DNA from: Paraburkholderia sp. BCC1884
Lineage (GTDB): Bacteria > Pseudomonadota > Gammaproteobacteria > Burkholderiales > Burkholderiaceae
Length of the DNA: 64,000 nt
Reading direction: 5' to 3'
Assembly (NCBI RefSeq): GCF_900996225.1
Contig: NZ_CAAJGL010000101.1
Location: forward strand, 558,001-622,000
A program made the position numbers and the translations under genes. Position 1 is the first letter of the stretch; each line of letters begins with the position of its first letter. Below, piece after piece: positions 18,576-26,929 of this stretch. Below the pieces are notes generated by a model. That model worked only from the letters and a program-made list of their open reading frames with translations, was not told the DNA's origin and did not search any database.

Positions 18576-19604
18576 TCACGCGCCGCTGGTCGGAGCCGTT
18601 GTCTGTCCAGCGAGGATGACGCTTTGTTTTAGCGTGTCGGGACGATTCATGACGGCGCCGATCGCTTCGCGTACTTCGTCGATCGAAGCGGGGCGTCCCT
18701 CGTCACCCACGGACTTCGACAGGCCCGGCCGGTCGATGCCGAAATGGCGCCGCGACGTGGCCGTGAAAATCATCACGGTGGGTTTTTGCAGCGCGCTCGC
18801 CAGATGCACGAAGCCGGTGTCCGTGCCGACGATGACCGCCGCCATTTCGATATGCTGTGCGACCGCCTCCACGCTCAGGCGAGGCAGCACCACGGCGCCC
18901 GGAATGCCGTCCGCGATCGCGATCGCGTCCTGGCGTTCCGCCTCGCCGCCCCACGGCAACAACGGCGTGATGCCGAGTGCGGTCATATCGCGGCCGATAC
19001 GGTGCCAGTGCTCGATCGGCCACTTCTTTTCGGCACTCGACGTGGCGTGGAAAAACAGCGCGAACGGCGCGTGCTTCGCCGCTTCGGGCAGGACGGCGGG
19101 CGCGGGGATGCGCAGGCCGAAATCCGGCGCAGTGTCGATCGAATAGCCGAAGGTCTGGCTGACCGTGCTTCTGAGTCCGTCCCATGCATTGAGATCGCCG
19201 CGCGGCTCGAAGCGCTCGTTATAGGCGAACGCCGCGCCGGTTTCGCCGAGGTCGGCGTTGCGGTAACCGTAGCGGCGGCGGGAGCGGGCGAGAAAGGCGA
19301 TGATCGCGCTCTTGTAGACGCCGTGGACGTCGATCACGGCGTCGTATTTTTCGCGACGGAGTTCGCCGATCGATTCCCAGATCGTCTTCAGGCCGGCGAG
19401 GCTGCGTTGCTTCTTGAAGCCGCGCAGCGGTGCGCACAATACCCGGTCGATGCCGGGATTCCAGCGCAGGATGTCGGCAAACGCCGCGTCTGCGGCCCAG
19501 TCCACCTTGATGCCGGGGAAGGCGCGGTGAAGGTCCGAGACGATGGGTTGACCGAAAACGATGTCGCCCAGTGAAGTGACCTTAACAATTAGGATTCTGT
19601 TCAT
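18576..19604 (-). CDS. waaC: Lipopolysaccharide heptosyltransferase I
   Basis: WaaC adds the first L,D-heptose to Kdo2-lipid A. The 342-residue GT9 protein begins MNRILIVKVTSLGDIVFG, where the family N-terminus RILIVK.SSLGDV is clear. FFHATSSAEKKWPIEHW is the ADP-heptose-binding region, and VGTDTGFVHLASALQKPTV is the conserved GT9 motif near the C-terminus. The start at 19604 is chosen by that N-terminus. The frame runs 58 codons further upstream, but the extension is Arg/His-rich and spans the predicted promoter leader. It heads an operon with the GT4 gene downstream. Confidence 0.93.
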   Translation of the reverse strand: MNRILIVKVTSLGDIVFGQPIVSDLHRAFPGIKVDWAADAAFADILRWNPGIDRVLCAPLRGFKKQRSLAGLKTIWESIGELRREKYDAVIDVHGVYKSAIIAFLARSRRRYGYRNADLGETGAAFAYNERFEPRGDLNAWDGLRSTVSQTFGYSIDTAPDFGLRIPAPAVLPEAAKHAPFALFFHATSSAEKKWPIEHWHRIGRDMTALGITPLLPWGGEAERQDAIAIADGIPGAVVLPRLSVEAVAQHIEMAAVIVGTDTGFVHLASALQKPTVMIFTATSRRHFGIDRPGLSKSVGDEGRPASIDEVREAIGAVMNRPDTLKQSVILAGQTTAPTSGA

Positions 19605-19792
19605 CAGCGCAGTGGGTCGTGCATGTCGGCGGCGGTGGGTCCGGTCGGAACTGCGCCCGTGGTGTCGCCGCATGGCGGATAGGGTCGCTAAAGGTCGGCG
19701 TGCAACGCCGTGCATCCGTACGATCGGCTCGACAGAGAATCGGCGCGAGCCAGTGAACAAACGGTCGGGTCGGCGCAATCTCTAATCGGACG

Positions 19793-19798
19793 ATTATA
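19793..19798 (-). promoter_or_regulatory. -10 element TATAAT upstream of waaC
   Basis: The minus strand reads GGTATAATCG, a perfect -10 hexamer, 189 bases upstream of the waaC ATG. No strong -35 is seen at 17-18 bases. The same string CGATTATA (plus strand) recurs upstream of waaL at 22251-22258. Confidence 0.5.
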
Positions 19799-19864
19799 CC
19801 GGAACGTGATTGTGCGGCGCTTTCGGACCCGCCGTGCCCAGGCGACAAAAAAGCGGGCGTGCGC

Positions 19865-20875
19865 TCAGGCTTTTCGTTTCAGCCGCTTGAGCCACAACGA
19901 CGGCGCGTACACGGCGGGGCAGGTGTTGTACACGAACATGCGGATGCGCAAGCCGAGCTTCACATTGCGCGTTTGCGTCAGCAACGCGAGGCGCTGGCCG
20001 AGGCCGCCGGCGTTGAACATGGCGTGAATGAACTGCTCGCGCGCCAGCTTCGGTTCGAGCGCCGCACGCATCCGGTCGCCGACGCCGGCAATGTCGGCAT
20101 CCTGCTGGATCTGCGCGGCCGTCGCGAGCGCGAAGCCGTTGCCCTGGCGCATGCGCGCGACCATTTCGGCGGTGGTCTGGTAACGGCGTTTGCGCGACAG
20201 GCCGCCACGCCGATAGCGCACGAGCGGCTCGCGCAGACTCAGCGCGCCGCCCGAGACGATCGCGCGAAACGTCATGATCTGATCTTCGGCCGCCGAGCCC
20301 GGCATCATCGGACCGAAGCGTTCGAACAGCCGGTGCGACCACGCGTGCGCCGCGCCGATCAGCCACGGATTATTGGCGAGCCAGTCGTCGATGCCGCGAT
20401 AACCGTCGAGTTCGGTCGGCGCCATCAACTCGTGCACGTTGCCGGTTTCGTCCATGTCGGCGAGGTCGGTGGCGATCAGGTCGGGCTTCTTGTCGTGTGC
20501 CAGCCAGGTGTCGACCACCCGCTCGCAGCGGATCGGCACCGACATGTCGTCGCCGGCGGCGACGAACAGCAGTTCGCCGCGCGCCATGGCCGCGAGGCGC
20601 GACAGGTGCGCGCTGATGCCTTCGTTGGCCGCGTTGCGGCGCGTGATGACCTGATGCGGACCGCTATAGCCAAGCGTCGCGGCTTCGATGGCGGCGTAGG
20701 TGGCGTCGCTGGAGGCGTCGTCGGAAATGATGATTTCGAGCGGCGAGTACGTTTGGGCGAGCACGCTGCGCACCGCGTCCGCGATGATCTTTTCCTGGTT
20801 GAACGAGATCAGCAGCACCGAAACCAGCGGTTTGGCTGGCGAGGAGGACGGCTGGGACGGAACGCTAGGAGTCAT
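19865..20875 (-). CDS. Family 2 glycosyltransferase
   Basis: This 336-residue GT-A enzyme has VSVLLISFNQEKIIADAVRSVL at the start of the fold, the nucleotide-binding ISDDASSDAT and the metal-binding VAAGDDMSVP. Basic, aromatic residues near the C-terminus (LWLKRLKRKA) suggest membrane association. The start ATG at 20875 is followed by a short Pro/Ser-rich lead (about 15 residues) before the fold. It lies 33 bases downstream of waaL on the same strand and is probably co-transcribed with it, so it may build the O-chain or outer core. The sugar is unknown. Confidence 0.87.
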   Translation of the reverse strand: MTPSVPSQPSSSPAKPLVSVLLISFNQEKIIADAVRSVLAQTYSPLEIIISDDASSDATYAAIEAATLGYSGPHQVITRRNAANEGISAHLSRLAAMARGELLFVAAGDDMSVPIRCERVVDTWLAHDKKPDLIATDLADMDETGNVHELMAPTELDGYRGIDDWLANNPWLIGAAHAWSHRLFERFGPMMPGSAAEDQIMTFRAIVSGGALSLREPLVRYRRGGLSRKRRYQTTAEMVARMRQGNGFALATAAQIQQDADIAGVGDRMRAALEPKLAREQFIHAMFNAGGLGQRLALLTQTRNVKLGLRIRMFVYNTCPAVYAPSLWLKRLKRKA

Positions 20876-20908
20876 GGTGCGATTCGGTTGACGATCATGG
20901 CGCGAGGC

Positions 20909-22159
20909 TTAAGCCGCGCGCGCCAGCTCGCGTTTGCGCGAGTCGATGATGGCCAGGAAAGTGGCGCTCAGCAGCGCGAGCAAGGCCGTCACCATCACCG
21001 GCACCAGCACGTCGATGGTGAGTCCGAAGATCAGGGTGCTCGACGAGACGGCCAGGCCCGAATACGCCGCGGCGCGAATCGCCGGGTCGTTGGACAGGCG
21101 GTTGCGCCAGAAATAGACCGACAGGCTGAAATACAGCAGCACGAGGCACAGCACGCCGATCACGCCCTGTTCGGCGATGGTCGAGAAGAAGTCGCTGTGT
21201 GCGCGCTCGTTGACGATTTCTTTCTTGGCTGCCCCACGTTGCGCGAGTTCGCCCAGCGCTTTCTCCAGCTTGCCTTTACCCACCCCATACACCGGATGTT
21301 CGGTGAACAGCTGCCACGAGGCTTGCCACAACTGGAAGCGCAGGCCGACCGAGGTGTTGTCGTCGCCGCGCTCGAACTGCGAGAAGTCGGCGGTGACCGC
21401 GTCCATGCGGGTCGCCACACGTCCGGTCGACAGCAGCGCGCCGCCGCCGATCACCAAAGCGAGCCCATAGATCAACAGACGTTTCTTATGCGCGAGCCAG
21501 CCGTATTGGGCGCTCAGCATGACCGCGAAGACGGGGATCGCCAGCCAGCCGCCGCGTGTGCCTGACAGATAGGACGCGTAGCCGCCGCTCACGAGCGCCA
21601 GTAGCTTGATCGTCAGCGTGCGCCAGTCGCGCGGGCTGTCCCAGCCGAACGTGAAGACCGACAGAAAGGCCAGCAGCAGGGCGGTGTCGCCAAACGGAAT
21701 CGCGTTCGTGTAGTAGTTGTTCAGGCGGCTTGCGTCGGTCCAGCCGCCGCGCAGTTGATCGAGCAGCGCCCAGCCGCCCACGACGATGGCGCCGGCCGCG
21801 CAACCCCAGCCGACCACGCGCAGATTGCGCGACGGAAACTGGCGCAGCAGCAGGAACAACGGCAAGGCGAGCGCGAAGCGGGACAGCGCGTCGAACTGAC
21901 GCGGTAGCCAGTAGTGCATGAAGAGCTGCTGCAGGCCGACGGCGACGAGCCATGTCAGCATGCCGGCGGTGTACCAGCGATAGGTCCGCAACGCAGTGAA
22001 GTAACCGGGCGTGCGCCGGTTGGCGACAGCCGCGCCGAGCGCAAACAGAACCAGCGCGAAAAAACAGTAGCCAGTGCCGCCACGCCACGCGAGGTTGATT
22101 GCCGGGGCGAGAAACAGCAGTGCAGTGCTAAGCCAGATCAGGCTGGGGGCAAAAATCAT
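20909..22159 (-). CDS. waaL: O-antigen ligase family protein WaaL
   Basis: This is a polytopic membrane protein of about 416 residues with around 10-12 hydrophobic segments, of the Wzy_C/WaaL family that joins O antigen to lipid A-core in the periplasm. The large periplasmic loop contains DDNTSVGLRFQLWQASWQLF, ending in the conserved HPVYGVGKGKLEKALGEL. SGTRGGWLAIPVFAVML carries the Arg typical of ligases, and NERAHSDFFSTIAEQG holds the conserved His. The start at 22159 (MIFAPSLIW) is preferred; the frame runs another 16 codons to 22207. It is followed by a GT2 gene. Confidence 0.87.
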   Translation of the reverse strand: MIFAPSLIWLSTALLFLAPAINLAWRGGTGYCFFALVLFALGAAVANRRTPGYFTALRTYRWYTAGMLTWLVAVGLQQLFMHYWLPRQFDALSRFALALPLFLLLRQFPSRNLRVVGWGCAAGAIVVGGWALLDQLRGGWTDASRLNNYYTNAIPFGDTALLLAFLSVFTFGWDSPRDWRTLTIKLLALVSGGYASYLSGTRGGWLAIPVFAVMLSAQYGWLAHKKRLLIYGLALVIGGGALLSTGRVATRMDAVTADFSQFERGDDNTSVGLRFQLWQASWQLFTEHPVYGVGKGKLEKALGELAQRGAAKKEIVNERAHSDFFSTIAEQGVIGVLCLVLLYFSLSVYFWRNRLSNDPAIRAAAYSGLAVSSSTLIFGLTIDVLVPVMVTALLALLSATFLAIIDSRKRELARAA

Positions 22160-22502
22160 AGGCCAAAAATTCGTGTGAACATTACCGTTCCGGGCTGCCG
22201 GTGCCATGGCCGGGCGTCCGGTGCATTACTTTCAAGATAGAGGGCGACGGCGATTATAACCGTGCGGCCAGGTCCGTTACCCGAATTGGGCGTCGGATTA
22301 ATCGACGGTAAGGCGGCATATCGATGGGACGAGCCACGCGGCGCCGTGATGGTGTTCAGGCGCGGCCAGGCGAGCGCAAGGGCAATGGCAATGGCCCGGT
22401 GGCGCTTGGTGGGATGGTTTTGCGCCGGCGCCGGGCGGGCGGCGCCGGGTGCCGTTCAGGCGATGAAGGCCAGCGCCTGCGCATCGCCTCGGATCGCGCC
22501 GG
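22160..22502. other. Intergenic region upstream of waaL
   Basis: I see no supported gene in these 343 bases. The waaL promoter -10 lies at 22253-22258. The region from 22300 to 22500 is GC-rich with open frames on the plus strand that lack any start-site support or protein features. Confidence 0.4.
22253..22258 (-). promoter_or_regulatory. -10 element TATAAT upstream of waaL
   Basis: The minus strand reads GGTTATAATCG, with a perfect -10 hexamer, about 95 bases upstream of the chosen waaL start. The -35 region is weak. The element matches the one upstream of waaC, suggesting similar promoter control of the two lipopolysaccharide operons. Confidence 0.5.
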
Positions 22503-22823
22503 CTAAACCCCGCCGGTCACGAGCGGCAACACCGTCAGATCGGGATGGGTGCCCTCGACGATGCTGCGGCCCACGTGCACCCCTTCGTAGAGCGCCTCGT
22601 CCCTGCCGGCGAAGCTTTCTTCGCCGTCCGCGTGAAACGGCACAGCGTGACCGGGGATGCCAGGGTCGGCGCCCGGATGACAGACATAGCCGACGTAGGT
22701 GTAGCGGTTATCCGCCGCGGCGGCCGCGTTTGCCTCGCTGGGCGCGTTTTTCGGAAACGGCGCCACGTGAATCTCGAAACCTTCGTATTCCACCATCTGC
22801 CAGGGTGCGCTTTCCTCGGCCAT
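22503..22823 (-). CDS. Conserved hypothetical protein, 106 aa
   Basis: The protein is soluble, acidic and without a signal peptide or membrane segment. It reads MAEESAPWQMVEYEGFEIHVAP, then NRYTYVGYVCHPGADPG and the C-terminal LTVLPLVTGGV. The alternation of polar and aromatic residues looks like a real folded domain, not a shadow frame. A competing frame (22535-22855) is Arg-rich and poor. I do not recognise the family with confidence. It lies between waaL and the deleted SnoaL gene, all on the minus strand. Confidence 0.6.
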   Translation of the reverse strand: MAEESAPWQMVEYEGFEIHVAPFPKNAPSEANAAAAADNRYTYVGYVCHPGADPGIPGHAVPFHADGEESFAGRDEALYEGVHVGRSIVEGTHPDLTVLPLVTGGV

Positions 22824-22909
22824 GGCCGCCTCCGTTCAGCTCGCCTGCCTGACAAAAGTCTAGGTGATTTCGGGATGATGCGCGGCCAAAGACGGCTACG
22901 GCAAAACCA

Positions 22910-23092
22910 TTAGGGCTTGACCGCGCCGAGTTGCTTGAGCAGCGTCAGGTTGTCTTCGAGGTGCCGGTTTTCGACGATGCGGCCGTCCGGCAAGGTACGG
23001 TCGATGAAAGCCGGCGACAGCGCCTGCTTTGCGTAGGCTTCGTCGCCGGTATTCCAGAAGGCGGCGTAGCGGCGCGCGGTCTGGATTTTCAT
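22910..23092 (-). pseudogene. SnoaL-like ester cyclase with internal in-frame deletion
   Basis: Only 60 residues are encoded. The first 35 (ending DRTLP) match the start of SnoaL-like polyketide/ester cyclases of about 130 residues (RYAAFWNTGDEAYAK). The last 25 (from DGRIVENRHLEDN to the end) match the extreme C-terminus of the same family, where DGRIVENWHLEDNL is usual. The central two thirds of the fold, about 70 residues, are absent with the frame kept. The join falls at the P-x-GR/DGR similarity, suggesting deletion between short repeats. The NTF2-like cone could not form as a monomer, so I call it a remnant. The family comparison is from memory. Confidence 0.65.
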
Positions 23093-23175
23093 TTCTTATT
23101 TGAAAATGCCGGGCGCCAGGCTTTTTCCGCCGTCGGATAGAATGACGCGCTTTGCCCGAACACGACCCCTCGCCC

Positions 23176-24099
23176 ATGTGGTTCAAAAACCTTCAGTTGC
23201 ACCGTCTTCCCGCTCCGTGGTCCGTCACCCCTGAACAGATGCAGAAGTGGCTGGCGCCGCACGCGTTCGCGCCCGGCAACAGCGTCGAGATGCAAAGTCA
23301 CGGCTGGGCTTCGCCGCGCGACGACGACTCGCTCGTGTACGCGCTCAACGGCCAGATGTTGCTGGTGTTTCGCGCCGAAAAGAAACTGCTGCCGGCCTCC
23401 GTCGTCACTCAGGTGACCAAGGCGCGCGCGCTCGAACTCGAGGAGCAGCAGGGTTTCAAGCCGGGCCGCAAGCAGATGCGCGAACTCAAGGAGCAGGTCA
23501 CCGACGAACTGCTGCCGCGCGCCTTCAGCATCCGCCGCGATACGCGGGTGTGGATCGACTGCAAGAACGGCTGGCTGGTGATCGACGCCGCCTCGCAGGC
23601 AATCGCCGACGAAGTGCGCGGCCTGCTGGTGAAATCGATCGACCAGTTGCCGCTCGGCACCGTGCGCGTCACGCAGTCGCCGGTGGCTGCGATGACCGGC
23701 TGGCTGCTCTCCGGTGAAGGTCCCGCCGGCTTCACGCTCGACCAGGACACCGAGTTGCGCTCGCCCAGCGAAGGCAACGCGACCGTGCGCTACGTCGGAC
23801 ATACTTTGGATGCCGAAGATATGCGCCGCCATATCGAAGCCGGCAAGCAATGCATGCGGCTCGCCATGACGTGGAACGATCGCGTCTCGTTCGTGCTCAC
23901 GCCGTCGCTGGTGATCAAGCGCATCGCGGCGCTCGACGTGCTGAAAGAAGCGAGCGCCCCCACCGCGCAGAACGACGACGAGCGCTTCGATTCCGACGTC
24001 ACGCTGATGACCGCCGAACTCGACCGCATGCTGAGCGATCTGCTCGACGCCCTGGGCGGCGAGCAGGGCGCGGCGCTGCCACAAGCCGCGGCTGCCTGA
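23176..24099 (+). CDS. rdgC: Recombination-associated protein RdgC
   Basis: RdgC forms a ring-shaped dimer on DNA and restrains RecA. The 307-residue protein starts at the family N-terminus [47 protein letters not shown] is split here only for length; [17 protein letters not shown] is the conserved segment. [20 protein letters not shown] and the C-terminal acidic region ([16 protein letters not shown]) also fit. An upstream GTG/TTG-type start at 23152 would add only eight residues and is less likely. TAGAAT at 23138-23143 could be a -10. It stands alone on the plus strand. Confidence 0.95.
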   Translation: MWFKNLQLHRLPAPWSVTPEQMQKWLAPHAFAPGNSVEMQSHGWASPRDDDSLVYALNGQMLLVFRAEKKLLPASVVTQVTKARALELEEQQGFKPGRKQMRELKEQVTDELLPRAFSIRRDTRVWIDCKNGWLVIDAASQAIADEVRGLLVKSIDQLPLGTVRVTQSPVAAMTGWLLSGEGPAGFTLDQDTELRSPSEGNATVRYVGHTLDAEDMRRHIEAGKQCMRLAMTWNDRVSFVLTPSLVIKRIAALDVLKEASAPTAQNDDERFDSDVTLMTAELDRMLSDLLDALGGEQGAALPQAAAA

Positions 24100-24208
24100 G
24101 CCGTCGCGCCAGGCGGAACCCGGCGCGTCGTACACAGCGCGCCGGCGCTCGTCGTGAAAATGGTTAAGATGACGCTGAGCAACGTGCATCGGTCACGGAG
24201 GGCTTGCG

Positions 24209-25630
24209 ATGGTTCGCTTGGTCATGATCCTGCTGGGCGTCGACTACCTGCGTACGCGCTGGCGCTCGCTGCGGCTGATCGGCTGCGTGAGTCTGCTGCT
24301 CGGGGTGGTGATATTCATCGACGCGCTCGATAGCGCGCTCTATTTTCCGATCACGCCGTTTTGCCTGCTGCTGCTGCTCGAAGGCCTCGCCACGCTGGCG
24401 GTCGCCTGGACCGGCATGGGCGGCCAGCGCACGCTGCGCTACGTCAAAGGGCTCGCGTTCTGCGTAGCGGCGGCGCTGATTCTGGTCGGCCATCAGCACG
24501 GCAACTTCATTCTGTCGATGATCTTCGGCACGCTGTTCATGGCCGACGGACTGTTGCAGATCGTGTCGGCCCGAGTGGTGCGCTATCGCACCTGGCGGCT
24601 CGCGGTGATCGGCGGCGCGGTCGAGATCGCGATAGCGGTTTTCTTCTATCAACCCTATCCCACGCATTACGTCGGCACCATGCCGTACTGCCTCGGCCTC
24701 GGCCTGATTTTCGCTGGCTGGAACATGATCCTGCTGAGCACGCGGGTGCGCCGTCTCGCGTCGAATCCCGCCGTGGCCTCGAGCGATCCGAGCGCCAATC
24801 GCGCCAACGCATCGGCCAGCGCGGCGGGGCTCGGCCAGGCGGCCGTGCGCGAATGGGACGGTCCGCCCACGGCCGACGAAGCCGCCTTGACCGTGCATGT
24901 GTGGACGCCGGTCGGCTCGGCCAAGGGCGAAGCGCGCCGTCAGCTGATCGTGGATCGCTACATCGCGGCGGTGGATCGCAACGGCGTGATCTCGACCGGA
25001 CATGCCGCGCTCGAATCGCCCGAAGGGGTGTACATCAGCCTGTATCCGGGCGTCGAGATCGACCGCTCGCCTGACGATTTCGCGCGGCTGTTGCGCGCGA
25101 CCCGCGAGAACGACATACCCGGCATCTTTCAACCCGACTACCCGACCGAATCGAAAGCGTGGTGTCCGTCCACGGTGCAGGTGCGGATCCGCAACTACGA
25201 TCCGGTGCGCCTGCGCCACTTCTGGGACACCTATCGCCAGGACACCACCTACAACCTCACGCACCGCAACTGTTCGAGCAGCGTTTCGCGCGCGCTGGAG
25301 GCGGCGATCGAAGGCGCGTCGGCCCGCGTGTGGGGCAACCTCGGCGGCTGGCGGCCGTTCGTGCGGGTGATCACGACCCCCGAGTTGTGGGTCGCCGCGC
25401 AACTGCGCAAACGAGCCGCGACGATGGCATGGACGCCCGGCCTCACGCTCGACTACGCTCGCGCGCTCAGTATGCTGGCCGATCCGCGTCCTTCGGGCTG
25501 GGTGAGGATGGCGCGGCTCGCCGTGCGCAGAATGGTTCGCTCGCGTCAGCGATGGCGCGAAGAAGCGCGCCAGGCACCGCTCCCACCGGACAGCGCAGCG
25601 GGCCACGCCACCGATACGGTACGCGAATGA
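24209..25630 (+). CDS. Membrane protein: DUF308/HdeD-like N-terminus fused to a predicted papain-like domain
   Basis: The first 180 of 473 residues form about six hydrophobic segments in the DUF308/HdeD pattern (LLGVVIFIDALDSALYF, GTLFMADGLLQIVS). After a polar Ala/Ser/Asn linker (about 185-215) comes a soluble domain of about 250 residues with His265 in ISTGHAALES and Cys355 in THRNCSSSVSRALEAA. The His-then-Cys order and the helix after Cys suggest a circularly permuted papain-like fold (amidase, peptidase or acyltransferase). Target and enzyme class are unknown. GGAGGG stands eight bases before the ATG. Two transglutaminase-like genes follow on the same strand. Confidence 0.65.
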   Translation: MVRLVMILLGVDYLRTRWRSLRLIGCVSLLLGVVIFIDALDSALYFPITPFCLLLLLEGLATLAVAWTGMGGQRTLRYVKGLAFCVAAALILVGHQHGNFILSMIFGTLFMADGLLQIVSARVVRYRTWRLAVIGGAVEIAIAVFFYQPYPTHYVGTMPYCLGLGLIFAGWNMILLSTRVRRLASNPAVASSDPSANRANASASAAGLGQAAVREWDGPPTADEAALTVHVWTPVGSAKGEARRQLIVDRYIAAVDRNGVISTGHAALESPEGVYISLYPGVEIDRSPDDFARLLRATRENDIPGIFQPDYPTESKAWCPSTVQVRIRNYDPVRLRHFWDTYRQDTTYNLTHRNCSSSVSRALEAAIEGASARVWGNLGGWRPFVRVITTPELWVAAQLRKRAATMAWTPGLTLDYARALSMLADPRPSGWVRMARLAVRRMVRSRQRWREEARQAPLPPDSAAGHATDTVRE

Positions 25631-25982
25631 CGCACACTCGCCGCGCGCGCTGCCCAACTTCGGTGTGACGGTAAAAATGGCTATTGCTTCAACGGCTTGC
25701 AGATTTTGCCGGATAGTTATGCACAGCCTTGCGAACATTTTCTGTTGATAACTTCGCCTTGCGTCGTTCTCTGCCAAATGAATGATTTCAACCAATATGG
25801 CGGGTGTATGCTGGCTTCGCACGCTTCTTGTCGAAAGCATCCGGTTACGCTGCCGTCACAGCGCCAGCCCATTCAGAATCAGGCCGAAGCCGGGCGCTTG
25901 CCGCGCGCGGCGCCAGCGGCCCTTTTACAAGCGCGAATGCACATGGACACGATCCGTCCGGCGACCTCCCGCGGGCGCTCAG
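25631..25982. other. Intergenic region upstream of the transglutaminase genes
   Basis: These 352 bases hold no supported gene. The middle (about 25660-25800) is clearly more AT-rich than its surroundings and contains a 10-bp dyad at 25716-25752. In-frame codons upstream of the transglutaminase ATG are open to 25782 but encode an Arg/Cys-rich stretch that looks non-coding. Confidence 0.45.
25716..25752. promoter_or_regulatory. Imperfect dyad with a DnaA-box-like arm
   Basis: GTTATGCACA (25716-25725) and TGTTGATAAC (25743-25752) match as an inverted repeat at 8 of 10 positions with a 17-base spacer. The left arm contains TTATGCACA, which fits the DnaA-box consensus TTATnCACA; the right arm (TTATCAACA on the minus strand) has one mismatch. 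It lies in AT-rich DNA 231 bases upstream of the transglutaminase ATG. Confidence 0.35.
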
Positions 25983-26882
25983 ATGACTGAGCCGCAACGC
26001 TTCACGGTGCGTCACGTCAGCATCTATCGCTATTCGGAGCCAGTGCGTTTCGGCGAACATCGCATGATGTTCCGGCCGCGCGCGAGCCACGATTTGCGCC
26101 TCGTCACCAATCAGCTGGTGATTACGCCTACGCCGTCGCGGCTGCACTGGCTGCATGACGTGTTCGACAATTCCGTGGCGGTGGCGAGTTTCGACGGACG
26201 GGCGAGCGAATTGCGCTTCGACAGTGAAGTGACGCTCGAGCACTTCGAAACGCCGATGCCCGACTATGCCCTCGAACCGTACGCGACCCACTGGCCGTTC
26301 GCGTACACCAACGAGGAAGCGTCGGATCTCGTCAATGCGCGCAGCCGTCAGTATCCCGACAGCGATGTCGACGAATGGGCGCGCCGCTTCGTGCCGCTGC
26401 CGGCAATCGGCAAAGCACCCGCCGGCAACGGTAAGGGCGGCACGATGGCACTGCTGCGCGCCATGACGCTCGAGATCAAGAGTTCGTTTGATTACGTACG
26501 CCGCACCGAAAAAGGGGTGAACCGTCCCGGCGACACGCTGCGCAGCCGCCGTGGCAGTTGCCGCGATTTCGCGGTCCTGATGATCGACGCGGTGCGCTCG
26601 CTCGGTCTCGCGGCGCGCTTCGTGAGCGGCTACATCTTCGTGCCGGAGCACGACGCCACGCAAGGTGGCGGCGCGACGCACGCATGGCTGCAAATCTATT
26701 TGCCGGGGGCCGGCTGGGTCGATTTCGATCCGACCAACAGCATTGTCGGCAATCGCCATCTGATCCGGGTGGCGGTCGCCTGGAATTCCTACCAGGCGTT
26801 GCCGTTGTGGGGCACATGGCATGGCGCGCCGCATTCGTTTCTCGGCTTGCAGGTCGATGTGAGCGTGACCGAAGGCAAGTGA
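25983..26882 (+). CDS. Transglutaminase-like protein with intact Cys-His-Asp triad
   Basis: The 299-residue protein has a bacterial transglutaminase N-terminal beta domain (FTVRHVSIYRYSEPVRFGEHRMMF) followed by the papain-like core. The core shows Cys193 in RRGSCRDFAVLMIDAVRSLG, His233 in GGGATHAWLQIYL and Asp249 in VDFDPTN. It has no signal peptide. Met25983 (MTEPQRF) is chosen at the start of the beta domain; upstream codons look non-coding. Family members are thought to be proteases, amidases or structural proteins. It is followed 47 bases later by a second family member with an altered triad. Confidence 0.9.
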   Translation: MTEPQRFTVRHVSIYRYSEPVRFGEHRMMFRPRASHDLRLVTNQLVITPTPSRLHWLHDVFDNSVAVASFDGRASELRFDSEVTLEHFETPMPDYALEPYATHWPFAYTNEEASDLVNARSRQYPDSDVDEWARRFVPLPAIGKAPAGNGKGGTMALLRAMTLEIKSSFDYVRRTEKGVNRPGDTLRSRRGSCRDFAVLMIDAVRSLGLAARFVSGYIFVPEHDATQGGGATHAWLQIYLPGAGWVDFDPTNSIVGNRHLIRVAVAWNSYQALPLWGTWHGAPHSFLGLQVDVSVTEGK

Positions 26883-26929
26883 GCCTGCCGCATATCAATT
26901 GAATGTTTCAACGGGACGAGGGCGGCAAG

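Noticed and set aside
22262-22852. Plus-strand open frame opposite the hypothetical gene near 22.5 kb
   Set aside because: Arg/Pro-rich composition and overlap with a better protein-like frame on the minus strand.
25716-25752. DnaA-box pair as a replication origin
   Set aside because: Only one box fits the consensus, there is no box cluster, and no dnaA, dnaN or partition genes are nearby.
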